Notes: a model not told the origin generated them from the letters alone. A stretch of 64,000 bases of DNA from Gemmatimonas phototrophica (GCF_000695095.2 NZ_CP011454.1:2604001-2668000), one strand, 5' to 3'. Shown: positions 42,614 through 52,352, counted from the stretch's first letter. Translations and numbers: made by a program.

Positions 42614-42734
42614 GTTCAGTGCTCCCCTGGCTCGTTCGAACTGTGCGTTGCGCTCGCTGCAAGGTACTCAGTCGGGGTGCGGTGGAGTGAATGGCTCCCC
42701 GCCCCAACGAGCGCCCTCTCGGTGCGGACGCCCG

Positions 42735-45515
42735 CTACTCCCGCACCCACACGACCGCGGTGCGGGCCGGAACCCGCAGCAGGCCGGTGCTCGGCGTCCA
42801 CACCGACGCCCGTGCCCGCGTATCGGTGGCCCCGGACGCGCGATGAACAGGATGCAATTGCAGCGGTTGTCCCTGCAGGAACGGCACCGGAATCTCGTGA
42901 TCAATGACGTCCACGTTGACCGCGTACAGCACGTCGGCGAAGCCCGCGTTCGCCAACCCTCGGCCATCAAGGTGTCCCACCACCACCGTGGGCTCCTGTG
43001 ATGCGCCGACATTGGCAAAGCGGAGCCGACGCATCACGGCATCGGCGCTCGGCAGGCGAAACAGCGGCGTACTGGCCCGAATGCGCAGCAGATCCTTGAA
43101 GGCCTCACGCGTCCACTGCACCTGAGACGGCGTTGGCACCAGACCAGTGTTGGCCAGGCGCGGCTGCATCACGGGCCAACTGGCGGCGTTGTCACGACGC
43201 GGTGGCAGCCCACGCGAAAAGCCGTGCGTCAGGCCGGAGGGATCGTAGACATTGAACCAGTCCCCGGAGTCGAAGCTGTTGCGGTCGAGACTCTTGCTGC
43301 GCAGCAACTCCTGACCGGCGTGCACATAGGCGATGCCCTGACTGAACAGCGCCAACGCCGAGGCCAAGTGCTGCACGCGCGCACGATCTTCGCCACTCGT
43401 GTTCGCGGGCAGCTTGAGGATGTTGATGTCGAAGAGCGTCAGGTTGTCGTGGTTCTCCACGTAGTTCACCACCTCGCCGGGCGAGGTGACATAGCCGGCG
43501 GGCTGTGAGCCCCCGTAGCGAATCTCCGACAGAGGTCCGGTGGAGCCATCAGCGCGGAGGAATGCAAACGACCGCAGGGAACCGGCCAACCCCACACGAA
43601 CCAGGTCGGCCGCGGTAGCCAGCGCCGCTCGGTCAGCCCCCGGCGTACTCGCAATGGCGCGCGCCTCGTTGGGGGCATACCCCAACCCGTTCACAAAGCC
43701 CTGGTGACGCACCTGGTCGGCACCATCGTCCATAGGGCTGCCACCACGAATGGCATCGCGGGCGCGGTCGCTGAAGGTGGCAATGCCGCTCCCATTGAGC
43801 GAGAGTTGCGAGGCCTGCACGAAGCGGCGCCCATCGGCCACTTCCCCGAAATTCCACCCTTCGCCAATGAGTGGCACGACCCGACCGGCAGCAGCATTGA
43901 CCGCACGCTGCAGCGCTTCCATTGCGGCGCGCGGCTGATGTCCCATGAGATCGAAACGGAACGAACTGATGCCGTAATGCCTGACCCACGTGACCGCCGA
44001 CTCGATCATGAGCTTCGCCATCATGCGGTGCTCAGTGGCCGTATTGGCGCAACAGGTGGAGGTCTCCACTCGGCCAGTGGCATCGAGGCGATGGTAGTAG
44101 CCGGGCACGATGCGATCGAGCACCGACGAGGCATGTTGCCCCGATGCGCTGGTGTGGTTGTATACCACGTCCATTCCCACGCGCAGTCCACTGCCATTGA
44201 GTGCTTGCACCATGCGCCGGAACTCCCGAATACGCGCGGCAAAGTCACTCGCGTTGGTCGCGTAGCTCCCTTCGGGCACCGTGTAGTGCAGCGGATCGTA
44301 GCCCCAGTTGAAGCAGTCACCGGCCGCGGCGTCCATCGCCGTCGTCTGCTGGGTCTCACCGTCGGGAGAGCCACGAATCTCCGGCGTGCGACAGCCGAGT
44401 TCCGGAATGGTGGCGATATCAAACACCGGGAGCAGATGCACGTCGGTCAGCCCGGCGTTGGCCAGCGACCGCAGATGCTGCATGCCAACGGAGGCCGTGT
44501 CGGTGAAGGCCAGATACCGCCCCCGATGCGCGGCCGGGACCGTGCTGTCCTGGACGGAGAAGTCGCGCACGTGCAGCTCGTAGATCACCTGATCCGTGGC
44601 GTTCGTGAGCGGCGGCGCGCGCCGCTGCCCCCATCCGTCCGGCACAAGCGTTGGATGCTGGAGATTCACGACCACCGACCGGGCGGAGTTGGCGGTCAGC
44701 GCCAGCGAATAGGGGTCGGTAACCCGGTTGCGGACCATGCCCACCCCGGGGACGTACACGTCTACCAGATACGTGTACTCAACGCCGTGACGTACCCCGG
44801 CGACGGGCGCCTGCCAGACGCCGCTGCCGGCGTTGGCAGTGAGGGGCAGTACCCGTGCCTTGTTGGCGGTGTAGAGGCACACACTCACCTGCTGGGCGGT
44901 GGGAGCCCACAGAGCAAAGGTGGTGGCGGTGGCCGTGGTCGCTGCGCCCAAAGTGCGGGGCTGTGCCAGCGGCCCGTGCAGCGCATCCAGCGCCAGTGCC
45001 CGCTGCGTGCCGGTCACCTCCACAAGCCGGCCCATGGCGTCTTCGCGCGCCAGCACCAGCTGTCCGGTGGCGCGGAAAGGGCGTCGTCGAGATGACGGAA
45101 TGCGCAGGGTGACCCCGGCCCCCACATGCCGCACCTGTGCGGCTGTCGCCGTGGCCAGGGGGCCGACGTATGGCTCAAGGTGCACCGTGTCGGTTGCCCC
45201 GCCCACCGGCCCGCCCGTGGTGAGGCGCAGCGATCCGGTGGGGTTGCCATACACGACGTACCGTTCTCCGGCGGTCGGAGTGGGGGCACCCGGCCAGCGG
45301 ACAGTGCGGGCGTCGAGCCAGATCCCGCGGGCGTCCAGTGGCGCGGCGAGGAGTTCCCGGTGCAGTACCGTGGCCGCATCGGCCTGGGTGCACGATTGGA
45401 CTGCGACGGTGTCGGAGGCTGTTGGCGCCACGGCGGCCTGAAGGCGAGGTGGCGCCAAGAGGGACAGCAGGCCGACGGTGGCGGCCGGGCGGAGGAAGGC
45501 GAAAGACGCAAGCAT
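42735..45515 (-). CDS. Secreted pullulanase-type GH13 glycoside hydrolase
   Basis: A 926-aa alpha-1,6-debranching enzyme. A signal peptide lies in the first 30 residues (LLSLLAPPRLQAAVA). It has N-terminal beta modules and a CBM48-like domain (about 170-290, TTFALWAPTAQQVSVCLY), then the GH13 barrel: CFNWGYDPLHYTVPEGSY (pullulanase signature), VVYNHT, FRFDLMGHQP with the nucleophile Asp, IGEGWNFGE with the acid/base Glu, and YVENHDN with the third acid. A C-terminal beta domain follows. The start is ATG 45515; the longer frame to 45662 enters tRNA-Ile and is rejected. It would cleave branch points in pullulan, starch or glycogen outside the cytoplasm. Confidence 0.9.
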   Translation of the reverse strand: MLASFAFLRPAATVGLLSLLAPPRLQAAVAPTASDTVAVQSCTQADAATVLHRELLAAPLDARGIWLDARTVRWPGAPTPTAGERYVVYGNPTGSLRLTTGGPVGGATDTVHLEPYVGPLATATAAQVRHVGAGVTLRIPSSRRRPFRATGQLVLAREDAMGRLVEVTGTQRALALDALHGPLAQPRTLGAATTATATTFALWAPTAQQVSVCLYTANKARVLPLTANAGSGVWQAPVAGVRHGVEYTYLVDVYVPGVGMVRNRVTDPYSLALTANSARSVVVNLQHPTLVPDGWGQRRAPPLTNATDQVIYELHVRDFSVQDSTVPAAHRGRYLAFTDTASVGMQHLRSLANAGLTDVHLLPVFDIATIPELGCRTPEIRGSPDGETQQTTAMDAAAGDCFNWGYDPLHYTVPEGSYATNASDFAARIREFRRMVQALNGSGLRVGMDVVYNHTSASGQHASSVLDRIVPGYYHRLDATGRVETSTCCANTATEHRMMAKLMIESAVTWVRHYGISSFRFDLMGHQPRAAMEALQRAVNAAAGRVVPLIGEGWNFGEVADGRRFVQASQLSLNGSGIATFSDRARDAIRGGSPMDDGADQVRHQGFVNGLGYAPNEARAIASTPGADRAALATAADLVRVGLAGSLRSFAFLRADGSTGPLSEIRYGGSQPAGYVTSPGEVVNYVENHDNLTLFDINILKLPANTSGEDRARVQHLASALALFSQGIAYVHAGQELLRSKSLDRNSFDSGDWFNVYDPSGLTHGFSRGLPPRRDNAASWPVMQPRLANTGLVPTPSQVQWTREAFKDLLRIRASTPLFRLPSADAVMRRLRFANVGASQEPTVVVGHLDGRGLANAGFADVLYAVNVDVIDHEIPVPFLQGQPLQLHPVHRASGATDTRARASVWTPSTGLLRVPARTAVVWVRE

Positions 45516-45589
45516 CCTACACGCTGACCCGTTAGGCGGGCGGGCGCCAGCGGTCGCCGCCCATTGCAACCGCGGGTCCTGGAAACAAC

Positions 45590-45624
45590 CATGCCCCCGC
45601 CACGGAAACCGTGACGGGGGCATG
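45590..45624 (-). terminator. Hairpin terminator after tRNA-Ile
   Basis: A 16-bp stem with one mismatch (45590-45605 with 45609-45624) around an AAA loop lies directly after the tRNA-Ile 3' end on the minus strand. Only a short T-rich tract (GTTGTTT) follows. Confidence 0.6.
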
Positions 45625-45629
45625 TGAAG

Positions 45630-45703
<74 letters not shown>

Positions 45704-45817
45704 GGTGCCAGGCTACACGAACTGTGCAACCGATCCACCAGAGCCGCATAATGTATCCCGTAATGCGGCCTACGTAAAGGGATCCCGGCCATTTCGTGCG
45801 ATCTGCCGGAAACCACA

Positions 45818-45842
45818 ACGGGCGACCCACCGGGTCGCCCGT
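45818..45842 (-). terminator. Hairpin terminator after the poly-Asp gene
   Basis: A perfect 11-bp stem, ACGGGCGACCC/GGGTCGCCCGT, with a 3-base loop lies 23 bases past the poly-Asp stop on the minus strand, followed by TGTGGTTT. It separates that gene from tRNA-Ile. Confidence 0.65.
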
Positions 45843-45865
45843 CTGAGGTTCACAGCGCCCGTTGC

Positions 45866-46186
45866 TCACGCGTCGGGATCGTCCTCGTCTCCGTAGCCGA
45901 GCCCTTCGTCGTAGTCGAAGTCCTCGTCGTCATCATCATCTTCGTCGTCATCGTCGTCGTCGAGGTCATCCTCGTCATCGTCGAGGTCGTCGAGGTCATC
46001 ATCGTCGTCGTCATCGAGATCATCATCATCGTCGAAGTCGTCGTCGTCGTCCTCCTCGTCCTCGTCGAGATCATCCTCGTCGAAGCCTTCGTCATCGAAA
46101 TCTTCGTCGTCGGCCAACATGAATACCGAGGACTGCACCTTCTCTTCGAGCGCGTCCAGCGACGACGACCCGAACAGCTCCAACAT
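45866..46186 (-). CDS. Poly-aspartate low-complexity protein (106 aa)
   Basis: After a normal N-terminus of about 25 residues (LELFGSSSLDALEEKVQSSV) the protein is almost entirely Asp with scattered Glu, Leu, Phe, Gly and Tyr, about 80 residues carrying very high negative charge. It is expected to be disordered and could bind divalent cations or basic proteins. The ATG at 46186 follows CAGGAG; an upstream frame to 46285 is rejected. It lies downstream of typA and ends at a good terminator, so it is probably expressed. The coding DNA is a GAC/GAT-rich trinucleotide tract prone to length change. No family recognised. Confidence 0.75.
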   Translation of the reverse strand: MLELFGSSSLDALEEKVQSSVFMLADDEDFDDEGFDEDDLDEDEEDDDDDFDDDDDLDDDDDDDLDDLDDDEDDLDDDDDDEDDDDDEDFDYDEGLGYGDEDDPDA

Positions 46187-46304
46187 GAGACGATTCTCCT
46201 GCGAGTGTGAAGAAAATGGACTGCGTTGCCCGTTGTGCGTCAGTATCGGCAGGACACCGCCAGTACGCAAGCCGGGAGCTTGCACGTCCGATCAAATTTA
46301 CGCG

Positions 46305-48140
46305 TTACACGCCCAGCCGTTCGCGCTTGACTTCGCGGCTCACCTTTTTGCGGTCGCTGACCGACAGCATCCGCTTCCGGAGCCGGATGCTCTGCGGGGT
46401 GATCTCGATGAGCTCGTCGTCTTCGATATACTCGAGCGCAATTTCGAGCGTGATCTGCCGGGGCGGTTCCAGCGTAATGGCCTCGTCCGCGCCCTTGGAG
46501 CGCATGTTGGAGAGCTTCTTTTCCTTGCAGGGATTTACATCCATGTCGCCGGGCCGTGAGTTCTCACCGATGATCATGCCCTCGTACACGGCATCACCAG
46601 GGGTCGAGAAGAGCGTGGAGCGTTCCTGCAGCGAAAAGAGGGCAAACGCGATGATCGTGCCGTTTTCCATGGAGACCAGCACGCCACGCGACCGTCCGGT
46701 GAGCGGACCCGCCCACGGCCCGTACTCCAGGAACCGATGGTGCATGATGCCGGTGCCGCGGGTATCCGTGAGGAATTCCGAACGGTAGCCGAACAAGCCA
46801 CGGGCCGGCACCCGGTACAGCAGGCGGACGAGCCCCTGCCCCGGGTTCTTCATTTCGATCATCTCGGCCTTGCGGGGGCCGAGCTTTTCGATGACGACGC
46901 CGAGATAATCTTCGGGCACGTCGATGGAGAGCTCTTCAAACGGCTCGAGCCGCTGGCCGTTCTCATCGGTACGCATGATGACGCGCGGCCGTGACACCTG
47001 GAACTCGAAGCCTTCTCGGCGCATCGTTTCCATGAGAATGGAAAGGTGCAGTTCACCACGCCCACTGACGCTCCAAGCGTCGGTGGTGTCGCTGTCTTCC
47101 ACGCGCAGCGCCACATTGCGCTCGAGCTCCTTGTACAGGCGCTCACGCAGCTGACGCGACGTCACGAACTTCCCTTCCTTGCCGGCGAAGGGCGAGTTGT
47201 TCACCACGAAGTCCACGCTGATCGTGGGTTCTTCCACGCTGATCCCTTCCAGCGCGTCCGGCGTGCCGGGATCGGTGAGCGTGGTGCCGATGTCCACGTT
47301 CTCGAAGCCGGCCAGCAGGACAATTTCACCCGCCGAGGCTTCCTGGATTTCAATGCGCTCCAGCCCTTCGTAGCCGTAGAGCTTGGTCACGCGGCCACGG
47401 ACCGGCGCCACGCTCGCGTCGGGGGTGACGAGCGAGATGCTGTCGCCCATGTGCACCGTGCCACGCTCGATGCGCCCGATGGCCATACGACCGAGGTAGG
47501 CCGAATAGTCGATCGTGGAAACGAGCATTTGGAAGGGGCCGTTCGCATCCGTTGGCGGGGGCGGCACGGTCTTCACGATGGTCTCGTACAGCGGCACGAA
47601 GTCCACCGCTTCGACGTCGAGGTCAAGCGTGGAGATGCCGTTCTTGGCCGAGCAATACACGACCGGCGAGTCGAGCTGTTCTTCGGTGGCTTCCAGTTCG
47701 ATGAACAGCGACAGCACTTCGTCGTGCACGCGCAGCGGATCGGCGCCAGGGCGGTCGATCTTGTTGATGACGATGATGGGAGTGCGGCCGAGTTCGAGCG
47801 CCTTGCGCAGCACGAAGCGCGTCTGCGGCATGGGGCCGTCAAACGCGTCCACGACCAGCAACACGCCGTCCACCATGCGCAGAATGCGCTCCACTTCCCC
47901 GCCGAAGTCGGCGTGGCCCGGGGTGTCCACGATGTTGATCTTCGTGTCCTTCCACCGGATGGAAGTGTTCTTGGCCAGAATGGTGATTCCACGCTCTTTT
48001 TCGAGCGGATTGGAATCCATCACGCGTTCTTCTACGACCTGATTTTCGCGGAAGGCTCCAGCCTGGCGGAGCATTTTGTCGACGAGGGTGGTCTTCCCGT
48101 GGTCGACGTGCGCGATGATGGCGACGTTACGAATTTCCAT
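46305..48140 (-). CDS. typA: Ribosome-associated GTPase TypA/BipA
   Basis: A translational GTPase needed for ribosome assembly at low temperature and for stress adaptation. At 611 aa it has G1 [10 protein letters not shown] at the start, the switch region [11 protein letters not shown]3 [12 protein letters not shown] and G4 NKIDRPGA. Then come the EF-G-like domains II, III and V, and the TypA-specific C-terminal domain (about 490-611, [34 protein letters not shown]). The ATG at 48140 opens [12 protein letters not shown], the family start. It is monocistronic or followed by the poly-Asp gene 118 bases downstream. Confidence 0.96.
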   Translation of the reverse strand: MEIRNVAIIAHVDHGKTTLVDKMLRQAGAFRENQVVEERVMDSNPLEKERGITILAKNTSIRWKDTKINIVDTPGHADFGGEVERILRMVDGVLLVVDAFDGPMPQTRFVLRKALELGRTPIIVINKIDRPGADPLRVHDEVLSLFIELEATEEQLDSPVVYCSAKNGISTLDLDVEAVDFVPLYETIVKTVPPPPTDANGPFQMLVSTIDYSAYLGRMAIGRIERGTVHMGDSISLVTPDASVAPVRGRVTKLYGYEGLERIEIQEASAGEIVLLAGFENVDIGTTLTDPGTPDALEGISVEEPTISVDFVVNNSPFAGKEGKFVTSRQLRERLYKELERNVALRVEDSDTTDAWSVSGRGELHLSILMETMRREGFEFQVSRPRVIMRTDENGQRLEPFEELSIDVPEDYLGVVIEKLGPRKAEMIEMKNPGQGLVRLLYRVPARGLFGYRSEFLTDTRGTGIMHHRFLEYGPWAGPLTGRSRGVLVSMENGTIIAFALFSLQERSTLFSTPGDAVYEGMIIGENSRPGDMDVNPCKEKKLSNMRSKGADEAITLEPPRQITLEIALEYIEDDELIEITPQSIRLRKRMLSVSDRKKVSREVKRERLGV

Positions 48141-48272
48141 AGCCTTAGAAGCTAGCAGAGTGAGGGTTCCGTATTCAACGGGGTGGGCCGCGATTCGGTG
48201 CCCTCTGCTCTGCTTGCACCGTCATAATCCGGGGCGTACTGTCTTATTACACCCTTCTGGAGGGATCCACCG

Positions 48273-48473
48273 ATGCACAACCAGAAGCAGGGCTCGTCCG
48301 GAACCGGCCGGGACGCGGAGGGCGGAAATGCCGCTCAGGGCGCCGGCGGGTACCCCCTGGGACGAGGGTACGGCCACGATTACATGCGGGGCGGTGAGGT
48401 GTTCGGCGGGTATGGCTACAGCGACCGCCCGGAGTACGAAAAGACGCGAGGGGAGCAGAAAGACAGCAGTTGA
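48273..48473 (+). CDS. Gly/Tyr-rich small protein (66 aa)
   Basis: I do not recognise this protein. It is 66 residues, hydrophilic, rich in Gly, Tyr, Arg, Glu and Gln (GGYPLGRGYGHDYMRGG, then GGYGYSDRPEYEKTRGE), and probably disordered. The ATG at 48273 follows CTGGAGGGATCC, a strong ribosome site, and the gene ends 12 bases before a textbook terminator. Both ends therefore support a real, independently expressed gene. It is divergent from typA. Confidence 0.65.
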   Translation: MHNQKQGSSGTGRDAEGGNAAQGAGGYPLGRGYGHDYMRGGEVFGGYGYSDRPEYEKTRGEQKDSS

Positions 48474-48484
48474 GGCGATCCGGA

Positions 48485-48512
48485 GGGCCGACGCATCGCG
48501 TCGGCCCTTTTC
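48485..48512 (+). terminator. Rho-independent terminator
   Basis: A perfect 10-bp stem, GGGCCGACGC/GCGTCGGCCC, with loop ATC is followed by TTTTCT. It ends the 66-aa gene on the plus strand and abuts the 3' end of pdxA on the other strand. Confidence 0.85.
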
Positions 48513-49408
48513 TATCGCAACCGCCGCTGCACCATGGCCACCGCGGTCTGCATGGCAACCACCAGGCTTTCGGCGCTCGCGACCCCCTGGCCGGCAATAT
48601 CCAGCGCCGTCCCGTGGTCGGGGGACGTGCGCACGAACGGCAGCCCCAGCGTGATGTTCACAGCGCTGCCAAAGCTGGCCACCTTGATGGCGGTCATGCC
48701 CACGTCGTGATAAGGGGCAATGACGGCGTCAAACTCGCCGCGCATGGCGCGCACGAAGACGGTGTCGGCCGGGAACGGCCCGGCCATACCACACGCCCGG
48801 GCCACCGGCCCCAGCAGCTCGTCATCCTCATGGCCAAACCGGCCGCCGTCGCCGGCGTGGGGGTTGAGCGCACAGAGCGCGATCCGCGGACTGGGCACCC
48901 CCAGATCGTCGCGCAGGCCGGCGTAGGTGGTGTCGTACGCCTGTCGTAGCACCTGCGCCGTGACCGCAGCCGGCACGTCACGCAGGGCAATGTGGGTGGT
49001 GGCCAGTACGACCCGTAACCGGTCGCTGGCCAGCATCATGGCGGTGGGCACACCCGCCAGGTGCGCCAGCATTTCGGTATGGCCGGGGAAATCATATCCC
49101 CCCGCCTGCAGCGCGTGCTTATCGAGCGGGGCGGTCACCATGCCCTGCACCGCCCCCCGCAGCGCCATTTGCGCCGCACATTCCACGGCCTGCCCGGCAA
49201 ACCGTCCCGCTGCCTGTTCATCGCGCACAGGGTCACCGGTTGGCTGCCACGCCCCAAGATCCTCCTGCACGGCAATGCCGGTACCTCGCGGACCCACTAC
49301 CAGCCACAAAGCGCCCAGTGCCCCGATACGCGGGTCACTGAGCGCCTTGCCGACAATCTCCGGCCCAATGCCCCGCGGGTCACCCAGCGTGAGCGCCAGC
49401 CGGATCAC
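48512..49408 (-). CDS. pdxA: 4-hydroxythreonine-4-phosphate dehydrogenase
   Basis: An NAD(P)- and metal-dependent enzyme of the DXP-dependent vitamin B6 pathway. The 298-aa product begins VIRLALTLGDPRGIGPEI, the family N-terminus. It has the substrate/metal region GYDFPGHTEMLA with the first metal His, ALNPHAGDGGRFGHEDDE with the second, and the C-terminal PYHDVGMTAIK with the third, then TSPDHGTALDIAG. The start is GTG 49408, which overlaps the upstream foldase stop (GTGA); the longer frame lies on top of that gene. Synteny with surA-type genes is as in many proteobacteria. Confidence 0.92.
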   Translation of the reverse strand: MIRLALTLGDPRGIGPEIVGKALSDPRIGALGALWLVVGPRGTGIAVQEDLGAWQPTGDPVRDEQAAGRFAGQAVECAAQMALRGAVQGMVTAPLDKHALQAGGYDFPGHTEMLAHLAGVPTAMMLASDRLRVVLATTHIALRDVPAAVTAQVLRQAYDTTYAGLRDDLGVPSPRIALCALNPHAGDGGRFGHEDDELLGPVARACGMAGPFPADTVFVRAMRGEFDAVIAPYHDVGMTAIKVASFGSAVNITLGLPFVRTSPDHGTALDIAGQGVASAESLVVAMQTAVAMVQRRLR

Positions 49409-50805
49409 CGATCGCTGCCCGACTGCTTTGCGGGGTCGTAACGCACACTCACGTAGGTCTTCTTCTTCAGGTTGTCGATCAGGCGGCGCATCTTGCGCTC
49501 TTCCGACAGCTGCTCGCGAATGCGCTCGCGCGCCTCGCCGAGCGTCCACTCGCCGGCCTCGTCGAGAAAGGTGACCTGGGCAATCACAAACTTGGACACG
49601 CCCGCCGACGGATCGGGGAGCGGGAACGGATCCACCACCTGATTGAGCGTGGCGCCTTCCAGCGCATTCCGATACGGCTCGGGCAGCTCGCTGCGCGGAT
49701 ACTCCGGAATGGTCTTGTCTTCCCCGCTCGCGTCGTCGTGGAACTTCACGCTGAGCGAGTCGAAGCTCCCACCCGCGCGCCACGCAGCCGCCACGCTGTC
49801 GGCCAGAATCCTGGCCCGACGTTCATCGGCCGTATCGACCATAGGGCGGATGAGGATGTGGCGCGCCTTGACCTCGGCCGGTTGCACCCGGTCCACCCGA
49901 ATGATGTGGAAGCCGAACGCCGTCTCCACGATGGGGCTGATGATCCCGGGGTTGAGCGAGAACATCATACGGTCGAACTCCGGCACCATTCTACCACGCC
50001 GGTTCCACCCCAAATCGCCGCCCAACTCGCGCGTGCCGTCCATGGACTCGCGCTTGGCGATGAGCTCGAAGTCTTCGGGACGCTTGAGGAGCTCCGCGTA
50101 CAACGAGTCGATCTTGTTTCGCGCGCGCTTCTTGGAATCTTCGCTGGGCTTGGTGGCCACCACGATCTGACGCAGCCCTACCCGGGCTTCCTTGGGACCA
50201 ACACGCGCCTTGAACACATCAAACGCTTCGGCAATTTCGGCCTCGCCCACATTGACCGACGTCACCTTGCCATCGCGCTGCAGCTTCTGCATGACGCCCT
50301 GCTGGAGCTTGGTGCGCTTTACCTGGTCGCCCTGCAGCTTGCGCCACTCTTCCAGCGATCCCATGCCCGCTTCCTTGAGCGCCGCCTTGAATTCGGCATC
50401 GCTCTTGAACTGCTGGCGGATCTTCTTTTCCTGGCTGTCCACCGCATCGGCAATCTCGGCGTCCTGCACTTCGACCTTCTCGTCCTTCGCCTTCTGCACC
50501 AGCAGTTCGGCGTCGATCATCTGTTCGAGAATCTCTTGCTCCAGCCGCGCCAGATCCTTGGCCGACTCCACCTTGGCCCCGCTGGCCCGCGCCTGGTTCA
50601 CCGCGGTCATGACTTCGGACACCAGAATGACCTGGTCGCCCACCACCGCGGCAATGCCGTCGAGTGGGAGCCCCTTGATCGTGTCCTGGACCGCAGCCGT
50701 GGTAGCAGGCGCGGGCGTGGTAGCGGCCTGCGCGTGAACGAACGAAGGCGCCGCGAGGAACGCGGCGCCGGTCATGAGAAAGCGAGAGACGGATCGAGGC
50801 ATCAT
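49405..50805 (-). CDS. SurA-like periplasmic peptidyl-prolyl isomerase
   Basis: An outer-membrane-protein chaperone/isomerase. At 466 aa it has signal peptide 1-25 ending FVHAQA, a SurA N-terminal helical domain (about 45-200), and parvulin domain 1 (about 200-315), with the signature GRMVPEFDRMMFSLNPGIISPIVETAFGFHIIRVDRV. Parvulin domain 2 is about 318-425 (ARHILIRP) and looks more degenerate. A basic C-terminal helix follows. The start is ATG 50805 or 50802; the frame to 50907 adds a non-signal extension. It overlaps pdxA (GTGA), the common surA-pdxA pairing. A paralogue follows at 50919. Confidence 0.88.
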   Translation of the reverse strand: MMPRSVSRFLMTGAAFLAAPSFVHAQAATTPAPATTAAVQDTIKGLPLDGIAAVVGDQVILVSEVMTAVNQARASGAKVESAKDLARLEQEILEQMIDAELLVQKAKDEKVEVQDAEIADAVDSQEKKIRQQFKSDAEFKAALKEAGMGSLEEWRKLQGDQVKRTKLQQGVMQKLQRDGKVTSVNVGEAEIAEAFDVFKARVGPKEARVGLRQIVVATKPSEDSKKRARNKIDSLYAELLKRPEDFELIAKRESMDGTRELGGDLGWNRRGRMVPEFDRMMFSLNPGIISPIVETAFGFHIIRVDRVQPAEVKARHILIRPMVDTADERRARILADSVAAAWRAGGSFDSLSVKFHDDASGEDKTIPEYPRSELPEPYRNALEGATLNQVVDPFPLPDPSAGVSKFVIAQVTFLDEAGEWTLGEARERIREQLSEERKMRRLIDNLKKKTYVSVRYDPAKQSGSDR

Positions 50806-50866
50806 CCGGGTAAGTACCCGAGGAGGAGAACAGGGTTGCACGGCGGGGCACGCCGTCCCGGAATGA

Positions 50867-50897
50867 CACGCCCCGGCCGATGGTCGGCCGGGGCGTG
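50867..50897. terminator. Perfect 14-bp hairpin between the two foldase genes
   Basis: CACGCCCCGGCCGA pairs with TCGGCCGGGGCGTG around TGG. No T-run follows on either strand. It sits 22 bases after the PpiC-like stop on the minus strand and could be a terminator or processing site that lowers read-through into surA. Confidence 0.55.
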
Positions 50898-50918
50898 GGT
50901 CACACACCGTACAGTAGC

Positions 50919-52352
50919 TTACTTCTGGGTCGTGTCAGGGGCCGGAGCCGGTGCGGGCGCGCCCGGCGCTGCCGGGTTGCCGCCCTGCTTGGCCTTCAGC
51001 GAATCCGACGTGGCGCGCACCGTCTTGGCCTTCTCGATCACCTTGTCGAGACCGGCTTCGTTGATGCCGAACGTGTACTTCTTCTGCACCGCGCGGGCCA
51101 CCGGGTACGGCACGTCCACGAACGGCACTTCGTTCTTCACGAGCTTGGCGAAGAACTCTTCCACCTTGGCGCCGGCGATCTTCTCCTTGTCCCCACCCGC
51201 CGCCTTCGCGCTGTCGGCGAGCTTGCCCGGCTCAATGCCCAGCGACGTCCAGGTCTGCGTGACGGCGTTCTTGAAGTTCAGGAACAGGTTGGACATCTCA
51301 GCCGTGTCCACCGTGGCCTTGGCGCTGTCCGCCTGACGGAGCACGAGTTCGTTGCGCACGATCTGCTTGACGAACTTGTCCACCAGCGTGTCCGGCGCCT
51401 GCACCAGCTGCGGGCGAATCTGCGACGACGGCGGATAGGCCGCCAGCCACTCCGCGAAGCGCGACGCGGAGAGCTTGCCACCCTTGTAGGTCGCGATGGC
51501 GTCGTTGTCCTTCATGTAGCCAAGCGGGTTCTTCGCAATGGCCTTGGCCTTCACCGTCGCGTTGCTTTCAATCTTGACGGCGTTGTCCGTCTCGAGCTTG
51601 GCGAGGTACGTGCTTTCGGCAATCGCCACGTTCCGCTGCTTGGCGATCGGGGCGAACTTCTCCGCCACTTCGGCAAACGGCGTGCGGTAGATGATATGGA
51701 AGCCGAATGACGTCTGACACACCGTCTGGCCGATTTCACCAATGGTGATGGCCGCGACGCACTTTTCGAACTCCGGCACCATCATGCCCTTGCCGAACAG
51801 GCCGAGGTCACCGCCGCGCTCCTTGGCGCCCGGCTCATCGGAACGGGCCGTGAGCGATACGAAGTTGGCCGTGGTGGCCTGCTTCAGAATGCCTTCGGCC
51901 TTGGCCTTGGCCGCGGCGATCTGCTCGGGCGTGGCGCCCTGGTCGGTCTTGATGAGGATGTGGCGCGCCGCGTAGGCCTCGCCGGTCTTGTAGCGCTCTT
52001 CGTCGCTGCCGGGCGACTGCGCATCCCACCCCTTGGACACGTTGTCGTAGAACTTCTTGACGCGGATGTTGTCGAGGTTCGACCACAGCGCGTCCTGCAT
52101 GACCTTGGGATCGGTGAGCGAGTCGCCCTTGGCGGCGGCCATGCCCACGAGCTGGTAGTTCACCCACAACTCGGCGATCGAGCGCGCCACGTCCTTCTCG
52201 AGCGGGGCCTGGGAGGTGCCCAGGATTTCCGCGAGACGCGTGGTGGAGAGCTGCTGATTGCCGGCCGTCGCCGCCACGTCGGGGTTGGACGCCGCGCCAC
52301 AGGCTACGGCAAACGCAACGGCGGAAAGCACGGACAAACGATACGATTTCAT
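50919..52352 (-). CDS. PpiC/parvulin-domain lipoprotein foldase
   Basis: A 477-aa parvulin isomerase. The signal peptide ends at lipobox VACG (Cys19), so it is lipidated. A helical chaperone domain is followed by one parvulin domain (about 130-235: ARHILIKTD, KERGGDLGLFGKGMMVPEFEKCV, TSFGFHIIYR). A long second helical region of about 240-445 follows, and the tail is Pro/Ala-rich. It resembles PrsA/PpiC foldases that assist exported proteins. Upstream of the SurA-like paralogue on the same strand, with a hairpin between them. The ATG at 52352 opens MKSYRLSVLSAVAFAVACG. Confidence 0.87.
   Translation of the reverse strand: MKSYRLSVLSAVAFAVACGAASNPDVAATAGNQQLSTTRLAEILGTSQAPLEKDVARSIAELWVNYQLVGMAAAKGDSLTDPKVMQDALWSNLDNIRVKKFYDNVSKGWDAQSPGSDEERYKTGEAYAARHILIKTDQGATPEQIAAAKAKAEGILKQATTANFVSLTARSDEPGAKERGGDLGLFGKGMMVPEFEKCVAAITIGEIGQTVCQTSFGFHIIYRTPFAEVAEKFAPIAKQRNVAIAESTYLAKLETDNAVKIESNATVKAKAIAKNPLGYMKDNDAIATYKGGKLSASRFAEWLAAYPPSSQIRPQLVQAPDTLVDKFVKQIVRNELVLRQADSAKATVDTAEMSNLFLNFKNAVTQTWTSLGIEPGKLADSAKAAGGDKEKIAGAKVEEFFAKLVKNEVPFVDVPYPVARAVQKKYTFGINEAGLDKVIEKAKTVRATSDSLKAKQGGNPAAPGAPAPAPAPDTTQK

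Noticed and set aside
45890-46100. Simple trinucleotide tract considered as a CRISPR or satellite array
   Set aside because: It has a 3-base period and no spacer-repeat structure; it is the coding DNA of poly-Asp.
45862-46122. Arg/His-rich open frame on the plus strand opposite the poly-Asp gene
   Set aside because: It is the complement of the GAC/GAT tract; no ribosome site or family, and the minus-strand frame has a good start and terminator.
47046-48155. 369-codon plus-strand open frame
   Set aside because: Shadow of typA, which shows all GTPase motifs on the other strand.
49738-51336. 532-codon open frame on the plus strand
   Set aside because: It runs opposite the two parvulin genes, whose signal peptides and PPIase motifs are clear; its translation is Arg/His/Leu-rich without a domain.
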